A stretch of 64,000 nucleotides of DNA from Oscillospiraceae bacterium. Lineage in GTDB: Bacteria; Bacillota; Clostridia; Oscillospirales; Oscillospiraceae. Position 1 is the first letter of the stretch. Each line of letters opens with the position of its first letter. A model generated the notes under the pieces. The model ran no database searches and was not told the origin of the DNA. It saw only the letters and a list, made by a program, of their open reading frames with translations. The stretch covers positions 1 to 64,000 of the forward strand of contig SVLR01000001.1 of assembly GCA_015067785.1 (NCBI GenBank). Reading direction: 5' to 3'. Shown piece after piece: positions 16,473-24,988 of this stretch. Both the position numbers and the translations under genes were made by a program.

Positions 16473-16501
16473 ATTATACACAGAGATACCCCTTTTGTCA
16501 A
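16473..16501 (-). promoter_or_regulatory. promoter of the tRNA operon
   Basis: On the minus strand, TTGACA (16496-16501), 17-nt spacer, TATAAT (16473-16478): both boxes are perfect sigma-A consensus, as expected for stable RNA genes. No T-box or other leader is seen. Confidence 0.9.
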
Positions 16502-16533
16502 GGCTTTTTTTGCAAAATTTTTGCTAAATTTTC

Positions 16534-16566
16534 AGCCCGGAAAAACAGGCATTTTCCGGGCTGTTT
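16534..16566. terminator. hairpin after hslO
   Basis: An 11-bp perfect stem AGCCCGGAAAA / TTTTCCGGGCT (16534-16544 and 16552-16562). It lies between hslO and the tRNA promoter and most likely terminates hslO, although the minus-strand tail GAAAATTTAG is weakly T-rich. Confidence 0.65.
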
Positions 16567-16574
16567 TCCCCGTT

Positions 16575-17453
16575 TTAGAGACTATTTAGGATATCTTTCA
16601 CATCCTGCGGAGTAAACGCATAAACAGTATCACAAAATTGACACTCCACCGGGAATGTTTTTCCCTCTTCCATAATCTCACTGAGTTCCTTCTTCCCCAA
16701 GCTGATAAGCGCAGCAGTCACCCGATCCCGGGAGCAATAGCACCGATATTCGATGGGCGTGGTCTCCATAAAGGCAATACCAAGGTCACCAAGCACAACG
16801 CCCAAAATGTCCTCAGGCGTCATTCCCTGCTCCAGCATAGCGGTCACCGCGCCGGCTTTCTGAATCCCCCGCTCCACCATATCTATGGTCTCATCCGGCG
16901 CACCGGGCAGAAGCTGGATCAAATAGCCTCCGGCTACCTTTACAGACTGATCTCTATCCACCAACACACCCAGCGCACAAGCTGTTGGTGTCTGTTCACT
17001 TTGGGCAAAATATCGGGTCACATCATCTCCGATCTCACCGGATACAAGAGGCACGGATCCCACATAAGGCTCCTTCATCTGCAGGTCACGGATCACGGTA
17101 ATCGTGCCGTCTGTGCCTACTGTGGCGCCCACATCTAGCTTGCCGGGGTACTTTTCTGTTAAAGGTACATTGGGCTGTGTCACATAGCCCCGGACATTAC
17201 CCATTGGGTCAGATACACAGACGATGGAGCCGATGGGGCCACCGCCCTTGATCTGCAGGGTCATTGAGCCGTTTTCAACCTTTTGCATATTGCCCATCAT
17301 AGAAGCCGCCGTCAGCGCTCTGCCAAAGGCTGCAGTTGCATTGGGTGTTGTCTTTTGTATTTCCGCACCGCGGCGCACCGTCTGCGTAGAACGGATTGCC
17401 ACTGCCTTTACATATCCGTCAAGGGTCATTCCCCGTACTAAATAGTCCTGCAT
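16575..17453 (-). CDS. hslO: Hsp33 redox-regulated chaperone
   Basis: A 292-residue protein of normal Hsp33 length. N-terminal DYLVRGMTLDGYVKAVAI and MGNMQKVE-type core; C-terminal zinc switch with CYC (around 235) and CQFC (around 269), the four cysteines that bind zinc when reduced and form disulfides under oxidative stress to activate the chaperone. Its ATG lies 16 nt inside the end of the methyltransferase gene upstream, so the two are co-translated. Confidence 0.96.
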   Translation of the reverse strand: MQDYLVRGMTLDGYVKAVAIRSTQTVRRGAEIQKTTPNATAAFGRALTAASMMGNMQKVENGSMTLQIKGGGPIGSIVCVSDPMGNVRGYVTQPNVPLTEKYPGKLDVGATVGTDGTITVIRDLQMKEPYVGSVPLVSGEIGDDVTRYFAQSEQTPTACALGVLVDRDQSVKVAGGYLIQLLPGAPDETIDMVERGIQKAGAVTAMLEQGMTPEDILGVVLGDLGIAFMETTPIEYRCYCSRDRVTAALISLGKKELSEIMEEGKTFPVECQFCDTVYAFTPQDVKDILNSL

Positions 17454-18199
17454 TTTACTTTTCCCTTTCTTGCCTTAAAATAGATCCGCTGCTCACCTGC
17501 AGCAGGTGCTTCCATACAGCAGTCACCAAACACCTCGATATGGGTAAATCCGGCTTCCTTCAAATATGCTGTCAGTTGTACCTGCGAATAGGCATATTCC
17601 TCGTGGACCTCTTCGCTGCGCACCCATAGGTTACCGCGCCGCTGGAAGATATCCATACCATAGGTACAAATATTGGTCTCTTCATCGAATTCACCGCGCC
17701 ATACGCAGTACACACCATCATCTTCATCCAAAAAGACTTGTCCATCCATTGCACGCAGCTTTTCCGGTGTATTGACATCAAATATAAAGCATCCACCTGG
17801 GTTTAACGCCTTATAAATACGGGAAATTGCTATTTTGCAGTCTGCAGGATCCGTAATGTAATCCAAGCTGTCCAGCGCGCATACCGCAAGATCCACACCT
17901 CGGGGCAGCTGTAGCTGCGTCAGATTCTGGCAAACAAACAGCGGCGTGTTCTCCATCTCAGCCGCTTTACCGGATGCCACAGAGAGCATATCCTCCGAAA
18001 GATCCACACCGATCACAGAAAGTCCCCGCTTTGCCAGCAGCACAGAAACAGAGCCCGTTCCGCAGGCAAGGTCTACTGCAGTTCTTGGGCGCAATCCTTC
18101 TCTCTCTAAAATATCAAAATAAAAAGCGACAACACGGTCATAATCCACATCGTTGGTCAGGCGGTCATAGCTTTCCGCCAATGCGCCATAGGCATCCAT
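17438..18199 (-). CDS. class I SAM-dependent methyltransferase
   Basis: A 253-residue protein from the ATG at 18199 (GAGGTATGCT upstream). Motif I is VDLACGTGSVSVLLAKRG with VIGVDLSEDMLSVA following, then LDSLDYI and the post-motif region GGCFIFDVNTP. A typical Rossmann methyltransferase of the YodH/UbiE-like group; substrate unknown. It sits between ftsZ, whose terminator overlaps its 5' flank, and hslO, with which it overlaps. Confidence 0.9.
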   Translation of the reverse strand: MDAYGALAESYDRLTNDVDYDRVVAFYFDILEREGLRPRTAVDLACGTGSVSVLLAKRGLSVIGVDLSEDMLSVASGKAAEMENTPLFVCQNLTQLQLPRGVDLAVCALDSLDYITDPADCKIAISRIYKALNPGGCFIFDVNTPEKLRAMDGQVFLDEDDGVYCVWRGEFDEETNICTYGMDIFQRRGNLWVRSEEVHEEYAYSQVQLTAYLKEAGFTHIEVFGDCCMEAPAAGEQRIYFKARKGKVKCRTI

Positions 18200-18211
18200 A
18201 GCATACCTCAC

Positions 18212-18240
18212 AAAAAACATCCCGGGCACTGCCCGGGATG
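18212..18240 (-). terminator. terminator of ftsZ
   Basis: On the minus strand a 10-bp perfect stem CATCCCGGGC / GCCCGGGATG with loop AGT, followed by TTTTTTG, 7 nt after the ftsZ stop. It ends only 12 nt before the methyltransferase start, so that gene may be expressed by readthrough. Confidence 0.9.
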
Positions 18241-18247
18241 CCCTTAT

Positions 18248-19291
18248 TTATTTCTTTTTGAAAACATCCAATACATCATCGATGTCAGTCATCTCACCGA
18301 AGCCGGCAACGAAGGTCTTCTTGGGCTGGGGTTCTTCCTTATGGTCAAAGCCGGTGGCAATGACAGTAACCTGGATCTCATCCTCCAGCTCATCAGAGCA
18401 GGTCGCACCAAAGATAATGTTTGCATCAGGATTTGCCGCCTCCTGCACAATGCCTGCAGCAGTCTCCACATCGTCCAGCGTCATCTCAGAGGAGCCGCAG
18501 ACATTAACGAGGACACCGGTAGCACCGTTGATGGAGGTCTCCAGCAGAGGACTTGCAACAGCTGCCAGTGCAGCCTGCTCGGCCTTCTCACGACCGGATG
18601 CGACACCGACACCCATATGAGCGCGACCTGCGTCCTTCATAACTGCGGAAACGTCCGCAAAGTCAAGGTTGATGATCACGCGCTCGGAGTAGCCAACCAG
18701 CTCAGAAATAGAAGCAACCGCCTGCTTCAGCACATCGTCTGCGATGCCGAATGCATTGGCAAAGGTAATCTTCTGATCCGTTACGTACTTCAGACGATCA
18801 TTGGGGATGATGACTAAGGAGTCAACACGGCCACTAAGTGCCTCAATACCGGCATCTGCCTGACGCATACGGTTTGCACCCTCAAACTTAAAGGGTTTGG
18901 TTACGATACCGACTGTCAGCGCACCGGCCTCGCGGGCAAGGTCTGCGACGATAGGTGCAGCACCGGTACCGGTACCGCCGCCCATACCTGCGGTGATAAA
19001 TACCATATCTACGCCCTCAACGAGCTTAGCGATCTGTGCTCTGCTTTCCTCAGCAGACATCTTGCCGATCTCAGGCTTGGAGCCTGCGCCCATACCGCCG
19101 GTCAGTTTCTCGCCGATCTGCAGTTTATTGGGGCAAATGGACTTATTGAGGTCCTGCTTATCGGTATTGATAACAACAAAGTCAACACCGCCAACACCTG
19201 CACCGATCATACGATTGATTACATTATTGCCGGCGCCGCCGACACCGATTACTTTAATTTTAACTACGCGTTCCTGAAATGTCTCGACCAT
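18248..19291 (-). CDS. ftsZ: cell division GTPase FtsZ
   Basis: A 347-residue protein. Tubulin-like GTPase with GVGGAGNNVINRM at the N-terminus, the GGGTGTGAAP glycine-rich loop, the NLDFADV region, and a short C-terminal linker ending in a conserved peptide-like tail (IDDVLDVFKKK) that should bind FtsZ partners. The linker is very short compared with most FtsZ proteins. It has its own promoter in the gap after ftsQ. No ftsA is found next to it. Confidence 0.98.
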   Translation of the reverse strand: MVETFQERVVKIKVIGVGGAGNNVINRMIGAGVGGVDFVVINTDKQDLNKSICPNKLQIGEKLTGGMGAGSKPEIGKMSAEESRAQIAKLVEGVDMVFITAGMGGGTGTGAAPIVADLAREAGALTVGIVTKPFKFEGANRMRQADAGIEALSGRVDSLVIIPNDRLKYVTDQKITFANAFGIADDVLKQAVASISELVGYSERVIINLDFADVSAVMKDAGRAHMGVGVASGREKAEQAALAAVASPLLETSINGATGVLVNVCGSSEMTLDDVETAAGIVQEAANPDANIIFGATCSDELEDEIQVTVIATGFDHKEEPQPKKTFVAGFGEMTDIDDVLDVFKKK

Positions 19292-19353
19292 TTCCGTTCT
19301 CCTCCTATGTATTAGCAGATGAAAATCTGCCCAAATTCCAATGTTGCTCTTAT

Positions 19354-19382
19354 ATTCTACCTTGAAAATATGATTCGGTCAA
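19354..19382 (-). promoter_or_regulatory. promoter of ftsZ
   Basis: On the minus strand TTGACC (19377-19382), 17-nt spacer, TAGAAT (19354-19359), 63 nt upstream of the ftsZ start, in the 135-nt gap between ftsQ and ftsZ. Confidence 0.8.
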
Positions 19383-19426
19383 TAGCAATTATTCGTTTTT
19401 TCTAAAAAAAATATGGAATAGTTGTT

Positions 19427-20308
19427 TTAATCAAACTCTCTGTGATAGATTTCATCAGGCCAGGTAGTAAAGCTGGCATCCAAAATACCGGTCTGATATC
19501 GATCAAACTGGAAAATTGCCCGCACCACATAGAACACCTTCTTAGGAAGCTCCGTGCTTTCACCCAGAAGGATCTGGAACCTCCGACCATACCAAACCTC
19601 GATATTTCCCATATCCGTTACATCAATGGTGGCCGTTTCGCCCAAAACACCGTTCTTTTCCATCTCCTGCGCAATAATCAACGCAGCATCAAGGCGCTCC
19701 CTATTGTAAACCGTTACGGGAACTGTGGATCCTTCTCCGTCAGGGGAAGCTTGCAGATTTTCGTAAGCTACTGCTGATTTGCTCACCTCAGGCTCCTCCA
19801 ACTTAACGCCAAGGATCCGCGGATAGTTCCCGGATGTGGAGGCATCGATCTTCTCCATAATCTTACCTTCGCAATTCAGCACCCACCAAGCACCGGAGAC
19901 ATCCTCGACAGCGTAGGCAACGGCAGATTCTACCACGCTGATAATAACAGTATCCGGCAAGCGGATCCCAATCCGGATTTCCTTAATATACGGCAGCTTT
20001 CCTAAAATTCGTCCGGCGATCTGTCCCTTATTGAGCGTCAACAGGTTGGTGCCTTTTATAATGCCGGCAGCTTCCTGCACCTGACTGACCTCGTACTTAT
20101 CCGCACCTGCCACCTCGATCTTTTCTGCCTTGAAGAAGATCGACATACCGAAAACGATTGCAAACACCACCGCCAAAACCGTGGCGATCCGGACGAGAAA
20201 ACGGCTAATATTGACGGGTTTTGCCTCCGTATAGACAGTTTCCTCGCGGCGCACTCGCCTTTTGGGTCTTGGTTGACGCTTAGGTTCTCCATTGGTGTAT
20301 TTTTCCAT
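19427..20308 (-). CDS. ftsQ: cell division protein FtsQ/DivIB
   Basis: A 293-residue protein from the ATG at 20308, which overlaps the murG stop by one base (TAATG) and has AGAGGAG upstream. Basic cytoplasmic N-terminus (PRPKRRVRREE), one TM helix about 41-62, a POTRA domain (IEVAGADKYEVSQVQEAAGI) and the FtsQ beta domain with the LPDTVIISVVE motif. Bitopic divisome protein working with FtsL and FtsB/DivIC. It closes the mraZ-to-ftsQ gene order. Confidence 0.93.
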   Translation of the reverse strand: MEKYTNGEPKRQPRPKRRVRREETVYTEAKPVNISRFLVRIATVLAVVFAIVFGMSIFFKAEKIEVAGADKYEVSQVQEAAGIIKGTNLLTLNKGQIAGRILGKLPYIKEIRIGIRLPDTVIISVVESAVAYAVEDVSGAWWVLNCEGKIMEKIDASTSGNYPRILGVKLEEPEVSKSAVAYENLQASPDGEGSTVPVTVYNRERLDAALIIAQEMEKNGVLGETATIDVTDMGNIEVWYGRRFQILLGESTELPKKVFYVVRAIFQFDRYQTGILDASFTTWPDEIYHREFD

Positions 20309-21441
20309 TATTTGCTCCTCTTTTGTGCCAACGCATACATAATGTCGCACAGCCTCTCTGCAGAATCCGGCACAGCAATTTTGAGTAATGCTGTCCGCAT
20401 CGCAGATGCCTTTTCCTTATTCTCTACTATACTCTTTATCTCATCAAATACGCTCTGTGCGCTGCAATCCTTCTCAAGCACCAACGTAGCGCCGCCGTTA
20501 TTAGAGAGTACGCGCGCATTCATCTCCTGATGGTTATTGGTTACATTGGGTGACGGAATCAGAATACAGGGCGTGCCTGATGCCGCGATCTCATTGCAGG
20601 TGGACGCACCGGCACGACCAATGAACACATCCGCTGCCGCTACCACAGTAGGCATATTATAAATATACTGGACCATTCGTATGGCATCCGTCTTCGTTAG
20701 GTCAACACCTTTTTTCTGCACAAGCTCCGGCATCCAGCTCCAGCCATAACTACCAACCGCGTGAATATGCTGGAACGGGAACCCCGCCTCCTGCTCCAAA
20801 CGAAACAGCTCTGCCATCAGCTCATTCATTGCTTTTGCACCCTGGCTTCCAAAAGCAGAAACAATCACCGGGCGGTGATCCAGCTTCAGCTCCTTGCGCG
20901 CGCCTTCCTGATCGGAGAAGATAAACTCCCGGCGCACCGGCATACCGACTACTTCTACCCGATCCGGGTGTGTATAGTACTTTCTGCATTCCTCAAAGCA
21001 AACAAGGACCTTATCTGCCCACTGAGCAGCCATCTTTGTGGTACGACCGGGGACAGCATTGGCTTCGTGAACGCAAGTCGGTATCCCCATTTGATGGGCG
21101 GCAAGAAGGGCGGGATAGCTGGCATAGCCACCGGTGCCGATAACCACATCCGGACAGAATTCCTTCATTATCTTCTTACAGGCAGGAACCGATGCCATAA
21201 CACAGCGAACCGCCAAAATATTTCGTTTGATCGCCTTCCAGCTAAATCCCCGGCGCATTCCGTAAGCATCAATGGTCTTGAGGGCATAGCCTGCCTTGGG
21301 AACAAGCTCCTCCTCCATACTGTTCTTAGCACCAATAAACAGTATATTGCTGTCAGGGTAACGCTCTTTCCATATATTCGCAACAGAGATCGCCGGCATA
21401 ATATGGCCGCCGGTTCCTCCGCAAGTAAATATCACATTCAT
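20308..21441 (-). CDS. murG: UDP-GlcNAc:lipid I transferase MurG
   Basis: A 377-residue GT-B glycosyltransferase that adds GlcNAc to lipid I to make lipid II on the inner membrane face. N-terminal TCGGTGGHIMPA loop, GTGGYASYPALLAA, and C-terminal GRAGASTCNEIAASGTPCILIPSP sugar-nucleotide site are present. ATGA overlap with ftsW; one-base overlap with ftsQ. Confidence 0.98.
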   Translation of the reverse strand: MNVIFTCGGTGGHIMPAISVANIWKERYPDSNILFIGAKNSMEEELVPKAGYALKTIDAYGMRRGFSWKAIKRNILAVRCVMASVPACKKIMKEFCPDVVIGTGGYASYPALLAAHQMGIPTCVHEANAVPGRTTKMAAQWADKVLVCFEECRKYYTHPDRVEVVGMPVRREFIFSDQEGARKELKLDHRPVIVSAFGSQGAKAMNELMAELFRLEQEAGFPFQHIHAVGSYGWSWMPELVQKKGVDLTKTDAIRMVQYIYNMPTVVAAADVFIGRAGASTCNEIAASGTPCILIPSPNVTNNHQEMNARVLSNNGGATLVLEKDCSAQSVFDEIKSIVENKEKASAMRTALLKIAVPDSAERLCDIMYALAQKRSK

Positions 21442-22610
21442 AGCTTTTCCTCCTGTACAGCCGCCCGGTTACGATGCCGGGAGATGCTAAGTACGATCCC
21501 CATTTCTCCCAGATTAACGGCCAGCGCCGTACCTCCATAAGAGAAGAACGGTAGCGCGATCCCGGTAGACGGAAGTAAATTTGATACGACCCCTAAATTC
21601 AGTATAGTCTGTACTGCGATCAGTGTAATCAAGCCGGCGGACAATACCGTAGAAAACTTATCCGGTGCGCGCAGCGCGATCCAATACCCCCGAAGAATAA
21701 GGGCAGCAAACAGCGCCATAATAAGCAACGCTCCTACAAGTCCCAGCTCTTCACATATGATTGCAAAAATATAATCGTTATACTGAAAGGGCAGATAGAG
21801 ATACTTCTGTCTGCTCTTTCCCAATCCAAGTCCAAACAGTCCACCGGAGCCAATGGCATAGAGGGACTGCAAAATCTGATATCCCGTATCCCCCGGATCC
21901 TGCTCCGGGTGCAGCCAAGCGGTTATTCTGTCTCCGGCATAGCCCATAAGGCTGACGTATACCACAAGAAACGCAACCGCCGCGCCAGCGCCGGCCAGCA
22001 GCCATTTAGGGTTTGTGCCGGCAATGTACATCATCACCACAGCAACCATACCCATCAGCATAATGGCTGACAAATGCTTTTCCAGCGCAAGTGGGACCAG
22101 AATCCCCATCAGCGCCGCGCCAAAGCCCAGCACACCAAAACGGAATTTTCTTGCCTCGTGACCAAACCCCTTTGTTAGCTTGGCAAAAAGCACGATCATT
22201 GCAAATTTTGCAATCTCCGAAGGTTGGAATTGAAGACCTGCAATATTGATCCACCGTTTGGCGCCGTTTACGGACTGTCCAAATACCAGCACAGACAGCA
22301 AAAGCAAAATGCTGATACCATAAATAGGCCAAGCCATTTTTAGCCAAAAGGACGCAGGGACTCGATATAACAGCGCCATTGCCGCAAGACCGATCACTGC
22401 GCATATCCCCTGCTTTTGGAGGTAGCGTGTAGACACCGTATAACCGGTGTCATATTCACTTTGGGCATAGCTTGCAGAGTATAGCATCAAAAGTCCTACC
22501 GCAAGCAAAGATAAAAGAATAATAAGAAAAGGTATATCGAATCTTTCGCCCGCAGACCCGTACAGTCTGCGGCGTTTCTCTTTGGCATGCAGAAAACGCT
22601 CCGCAGCCAT
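21438..22610 (-). CDS. ftsW: SEDS peptidoglycan polymerase FtsW
   Basis: A 390-residue protein with about ten TM helices. SEDS marks include NGAKRWINIAGLQFQPSE and the VGALLIMALF / LPSTGIALPFFSYGG segment. Septal glycosyltransferase partner of the class B PBP encoded upstream in the same cluster. The start follows mraY by 9 nt. Confidence 0.95.
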   Translation of the reverse strand: MAAERFLHAKEKRRRLYGSAGERFDIPFLIILLSLLAVGLLMLYSASYAQSEYDTGYTVSTRYLQKQGICAVIGLAAMALLYRVPASFWLKMAWPIYGISILLLLSVLVFGQSVNGAKRWINIAGLQFQPSEIAKFAMIVLFAKLTKGFGHEARKFRFGVLGFGAALMGILVPLALEKHLSAIMLMGMVAVVMMYIAGTNPKWLLAGAGAAVAFLVVYVSLMGYAGDRITAWLHPEQDPGDTGYQILQSLYAIGSGGLFGLGLGKSRQKYLYLPFQYNDYIFAIICEELGLVGALLIMALFAALILRGYWIALRAPDKFSTVLSAGLITLIAVQTILNLGVVSNLLPSTGIALPFFSYGGTALAVNLGEMGIVLSISRHRNRAAVQEEKL

Positions 22611-22619
22611 AACGCCTCC

Positions 22620-23597
22620 TTATCCAACCAAGCCGGAAATACTAAACCAAGCAACGACACACATCAGTGCGGACACCGCGGAGAACACCAAAACAATTTT
22701 GACTTCCTTCCAGCCGCACATTTCAAAATGATGGTGGATCGGTGCCATTTTGAAAATACGCTTTCCGTGGGTAATTTTAAAATACAGCACCTGAATAATA
22801 TCGGACAGCGTCTCCACAATGTACACAAAACCAACTAAAATCAGTACCAACGGCATATCCATTGCAAATGCCATAGCGCAGACAACACCACCTAAAAACA
22901 GTGAGCCTGTATCGCCCATAAAGACCTTTGCCGGATGCCAGTTATAAATCAGGTACGCAAACAGTCCGCCAACCAAAGCAGCAGGCAAAACCGCAAGGTC
23001 CCATTTCCCCATTGCAACAGCAGCGGCAGTGAAGAACACCATAACCGGAATGGTTACGCTGCCGCACAAGCCGTCTACTCCGTCGGTAAGATTGACGGCA
23101 TTGACACAGCCCACCATTACAAACATCGCAAAAAAGATATAAATAATGGGATGGATGTACACAGTAATATTCACAAAAGGAATATAGAGATCGCTGGTCA
23201 TAACACCGGTCTTATAAAGCACATAGAGATAGATTGCAGACACTGCCATTTGGAGAGCTGCCTTCTGAAAAGCCGTAAGCCCTAAATCCCGCTTAAACTT
23301 CACCTTGCAGAAATCGTCTAAAAAGCCAACCAGTCCAAAGCAAAAGCTAATCGCCAGTACATAAAAGGCTGTATATTCCTCTGTTTTCGGCAAATTGATC
23401 AGCAGGCACAAAATCGTAGCGCCCACAAACATCAGTCCACCCATCAACGGCGTACCCACCTTCGTATTATGCCAAGTCGGACCAATATCGTGGACAGATT
23501 GGCCTGTCTTTAATGCCCGAAGCAGGGGCAGCAAAATATATCCCAAAACACCTGATGCCACAAAGCCGATCAGAGCGGTGATCAATACTCTTGTCAT
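22620..23597 (-). CDS. mraY: phospho-MurNAc-pentapeptide transferase MraY
   Basis: A 325-residue integral membrane enzyme that makes lipid I from UDP-MurNAc-pentapeptide and undecaprenyl phosphate. Seen: GTPLMGGLMF, GFLDDFCKV with the catalytic DD pair, NAVNLTDGVDGLCG and the MAPIHHHFE motif. I took the second ATG (23597), which is 8 nt from GGAGG; the first at 23603 is too close. Confidence 0.97.
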   Translation of the reverse strand: MTRVLITALIGFVASGVLGYILLPLLRALKTGQSVHDIGPTWHNTKVGTPLMGGLMFVGATILCLLINLPKTEEYTAFYVLAISFCFGLVGFLDDFCKVKFKRDLGLTAFQKAALQMAVSAIYLYVLYKTGVMTSDLYIPFVNITVYIHPIIYIFFAMFVMVGCVNAVNLTDGVDGLCGSVTIPVMVFFTAAAVAMGKWDLAVLPAALVGGLFAYLIYNWHPAKVFMGDTGSLFLGGVVCAMAFAMDMPLVLILVGFVYIVETLSDIIQVLYFKITHGKRIFKMAPIHHHFEMCGWKEVKIVLVFSAVSALMCVVAWFSISGLVG

Positions 23598-23619
23598 TAC
23601 CATATCCTCCGTTATTTCT

Positions 23620-24972
23620 TTAGTCCTGCAAAAATGCCTCCAAAATCAGCTCCATGCGCATACCGCGGGAACCCTTAAACAGCAGGACATCTCCAGGGCG
23701 GGCAGCTATCTTCAGGGCTTGCACCAAACGCGCACGGTCTGTAAAAGCTCTGGCTCTGCCGATCATCCCGCCGGTCACGGCGCCGCTAAGCATCCGCTCT
23801 CCAGTAGGCCCATAGGCAAATAGCAGATCTGCCTTTTCCGCAGCAATTCTTCCGATCCGATAATGCTCTGCCTGTGCATTAATGCCAAGCTCCAGCATAT
23901 CGCCCAACACAGCGATCTTTCGCCCCTCTTTGCTTCCCAGCACGTTGAGTGCTGCAACCATAGACTCAGGGCCTGCATTATAGCTGTCGTTAATAATTGT
24001 AAATCCCTTGGCTTTATAGACGCTCTGTCTGCCTTCCATATTAGAAAAAGCAGCCAGTCGCCGCTGAATATCTGCCGTAGGCACACCCATTTCAAGCGCA
24101 ACAGAAATGGCAGCAAGAGCATCAGAAACGTTATGAATGCCATCAAGGGGAAGTGTAACTTGGAATATCTCATTCCCGGTGCGGACTGTAAAGCTGGTGC
24201 TTCCGTCACCTTCACTCACCTGATCGCCTTGCACTGTCACATCCGGATTGCGAAGTCCAAAGTACACCTTACGGAAATCCTGATTCCGACGCTGCCCCCA
24301 GAGGAGATTGTCGTCACCGTTTAAGATCAACGTACCATTTTCAGGCATACCTTCCCGAATCTCCAGCTTTGCCTGCAAAATTCCCTCTTTAGAGCCCAAA
24401 TGCTCAATATGCATTGTACCAATATTGATGATAACACCAATATCCGGCTTGCCGATTTGTGTCAGATAGGCGATCTCACGGAAGTGATTCATACCCATTT
24501 CCAGCACCGCTACCTCCGTATCCTCTGGCATAGCAAGCACCGCCATGGGCATACCAATGTCGTTATTATGATTAACAGGGGTTTTGGCTACCTTATATGT
24601 GCCGTCCAATACTCTTGCGATCATTTCCTTTGTGGTGCTTTTTCCAACAGAACCGGTTACTGCAACCACCTTCACATTCAGCCTTTGCCGCTCGTGCCGG
24701 GCAATGTCACCTAAGGCGATCCGCGTATCCTCCACAACGATTGCAGGATAGTTGCCGTCTGCGCGGGTGCACAAAACCGCTGCAGCACCCTTTTCCAGAG
24801 CCGCAGGAATAAAATCATGCCCATCACGAACATCTTTCAGCGCAACAAACAGCTGTCCAGCTTGCAGTTTCCGTGTGTCATTGCTTGCACCGACAAAGGT
24901 AATGTCCTTATATTTAGGATCTATCTTGCCACCGCACCACTCGGCAGCCTGCTGTAATGTGATCCTGCCCAT
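23620..24972 (-). CDS. murF: UDP-MurNAc-tripeptide:D-Ala-D-Ala ligase MurF
   Basis: A 450-residue ligase from the ATG at 24972 (AGAGGAAATAAA upstream). The Mur ligase ATP site VTGSVGKSTTKEM, MNHFREIAYLTQ, and the INDSYNAGPESM stretch of MurF are clear. Catalyses the last cytoplasmic step of the peptidoglycan precursor, adding D-Ala-D-Ala. It lies between murE and mraY with short gaps. Confidence 0.97.
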   Translation of the reverse strand: MGRITLQQAAEWCGGKIDPKYKDITFVGASNDTRKLQAGQLFVALKDVRDGHDFIPAALEKGAAAVLCTRADGNYPAIVVEDTRIALGDIARHERQRLNVKVVAVTGSVGKSTTKEMIARVLDGTYKVAKTPVNHNNDIGMPMAVLAMPEDTEVAVLEMGMNHFREIAYLTQIGKPDIGVIINIGTMHIEHLGSKEGILQAKLEIREGMPENGTLILNGDDNLLWGQRRNQDFRKVYFGLRNPDVTVQGDQVSEGDGSTSFTVRTGNEIFQVTLPLDGIHNVSDALAAISVALEMGVPTADIQRRLAAFSNMEGRQSVYKAKGFTIINDSYNAGPESMVAALNVLGSKEGRKIAVLGDMLELGINAQAEHYRIGRIAAEKADLLFAYGPTGERMLSGAVTGGMIGRARAFTDRARLVQALKIAARPGDVLLFKGSRGMRMELILEAFLQD

Positions 24973-24988
24973 TTTATTTCCTCTTTTC

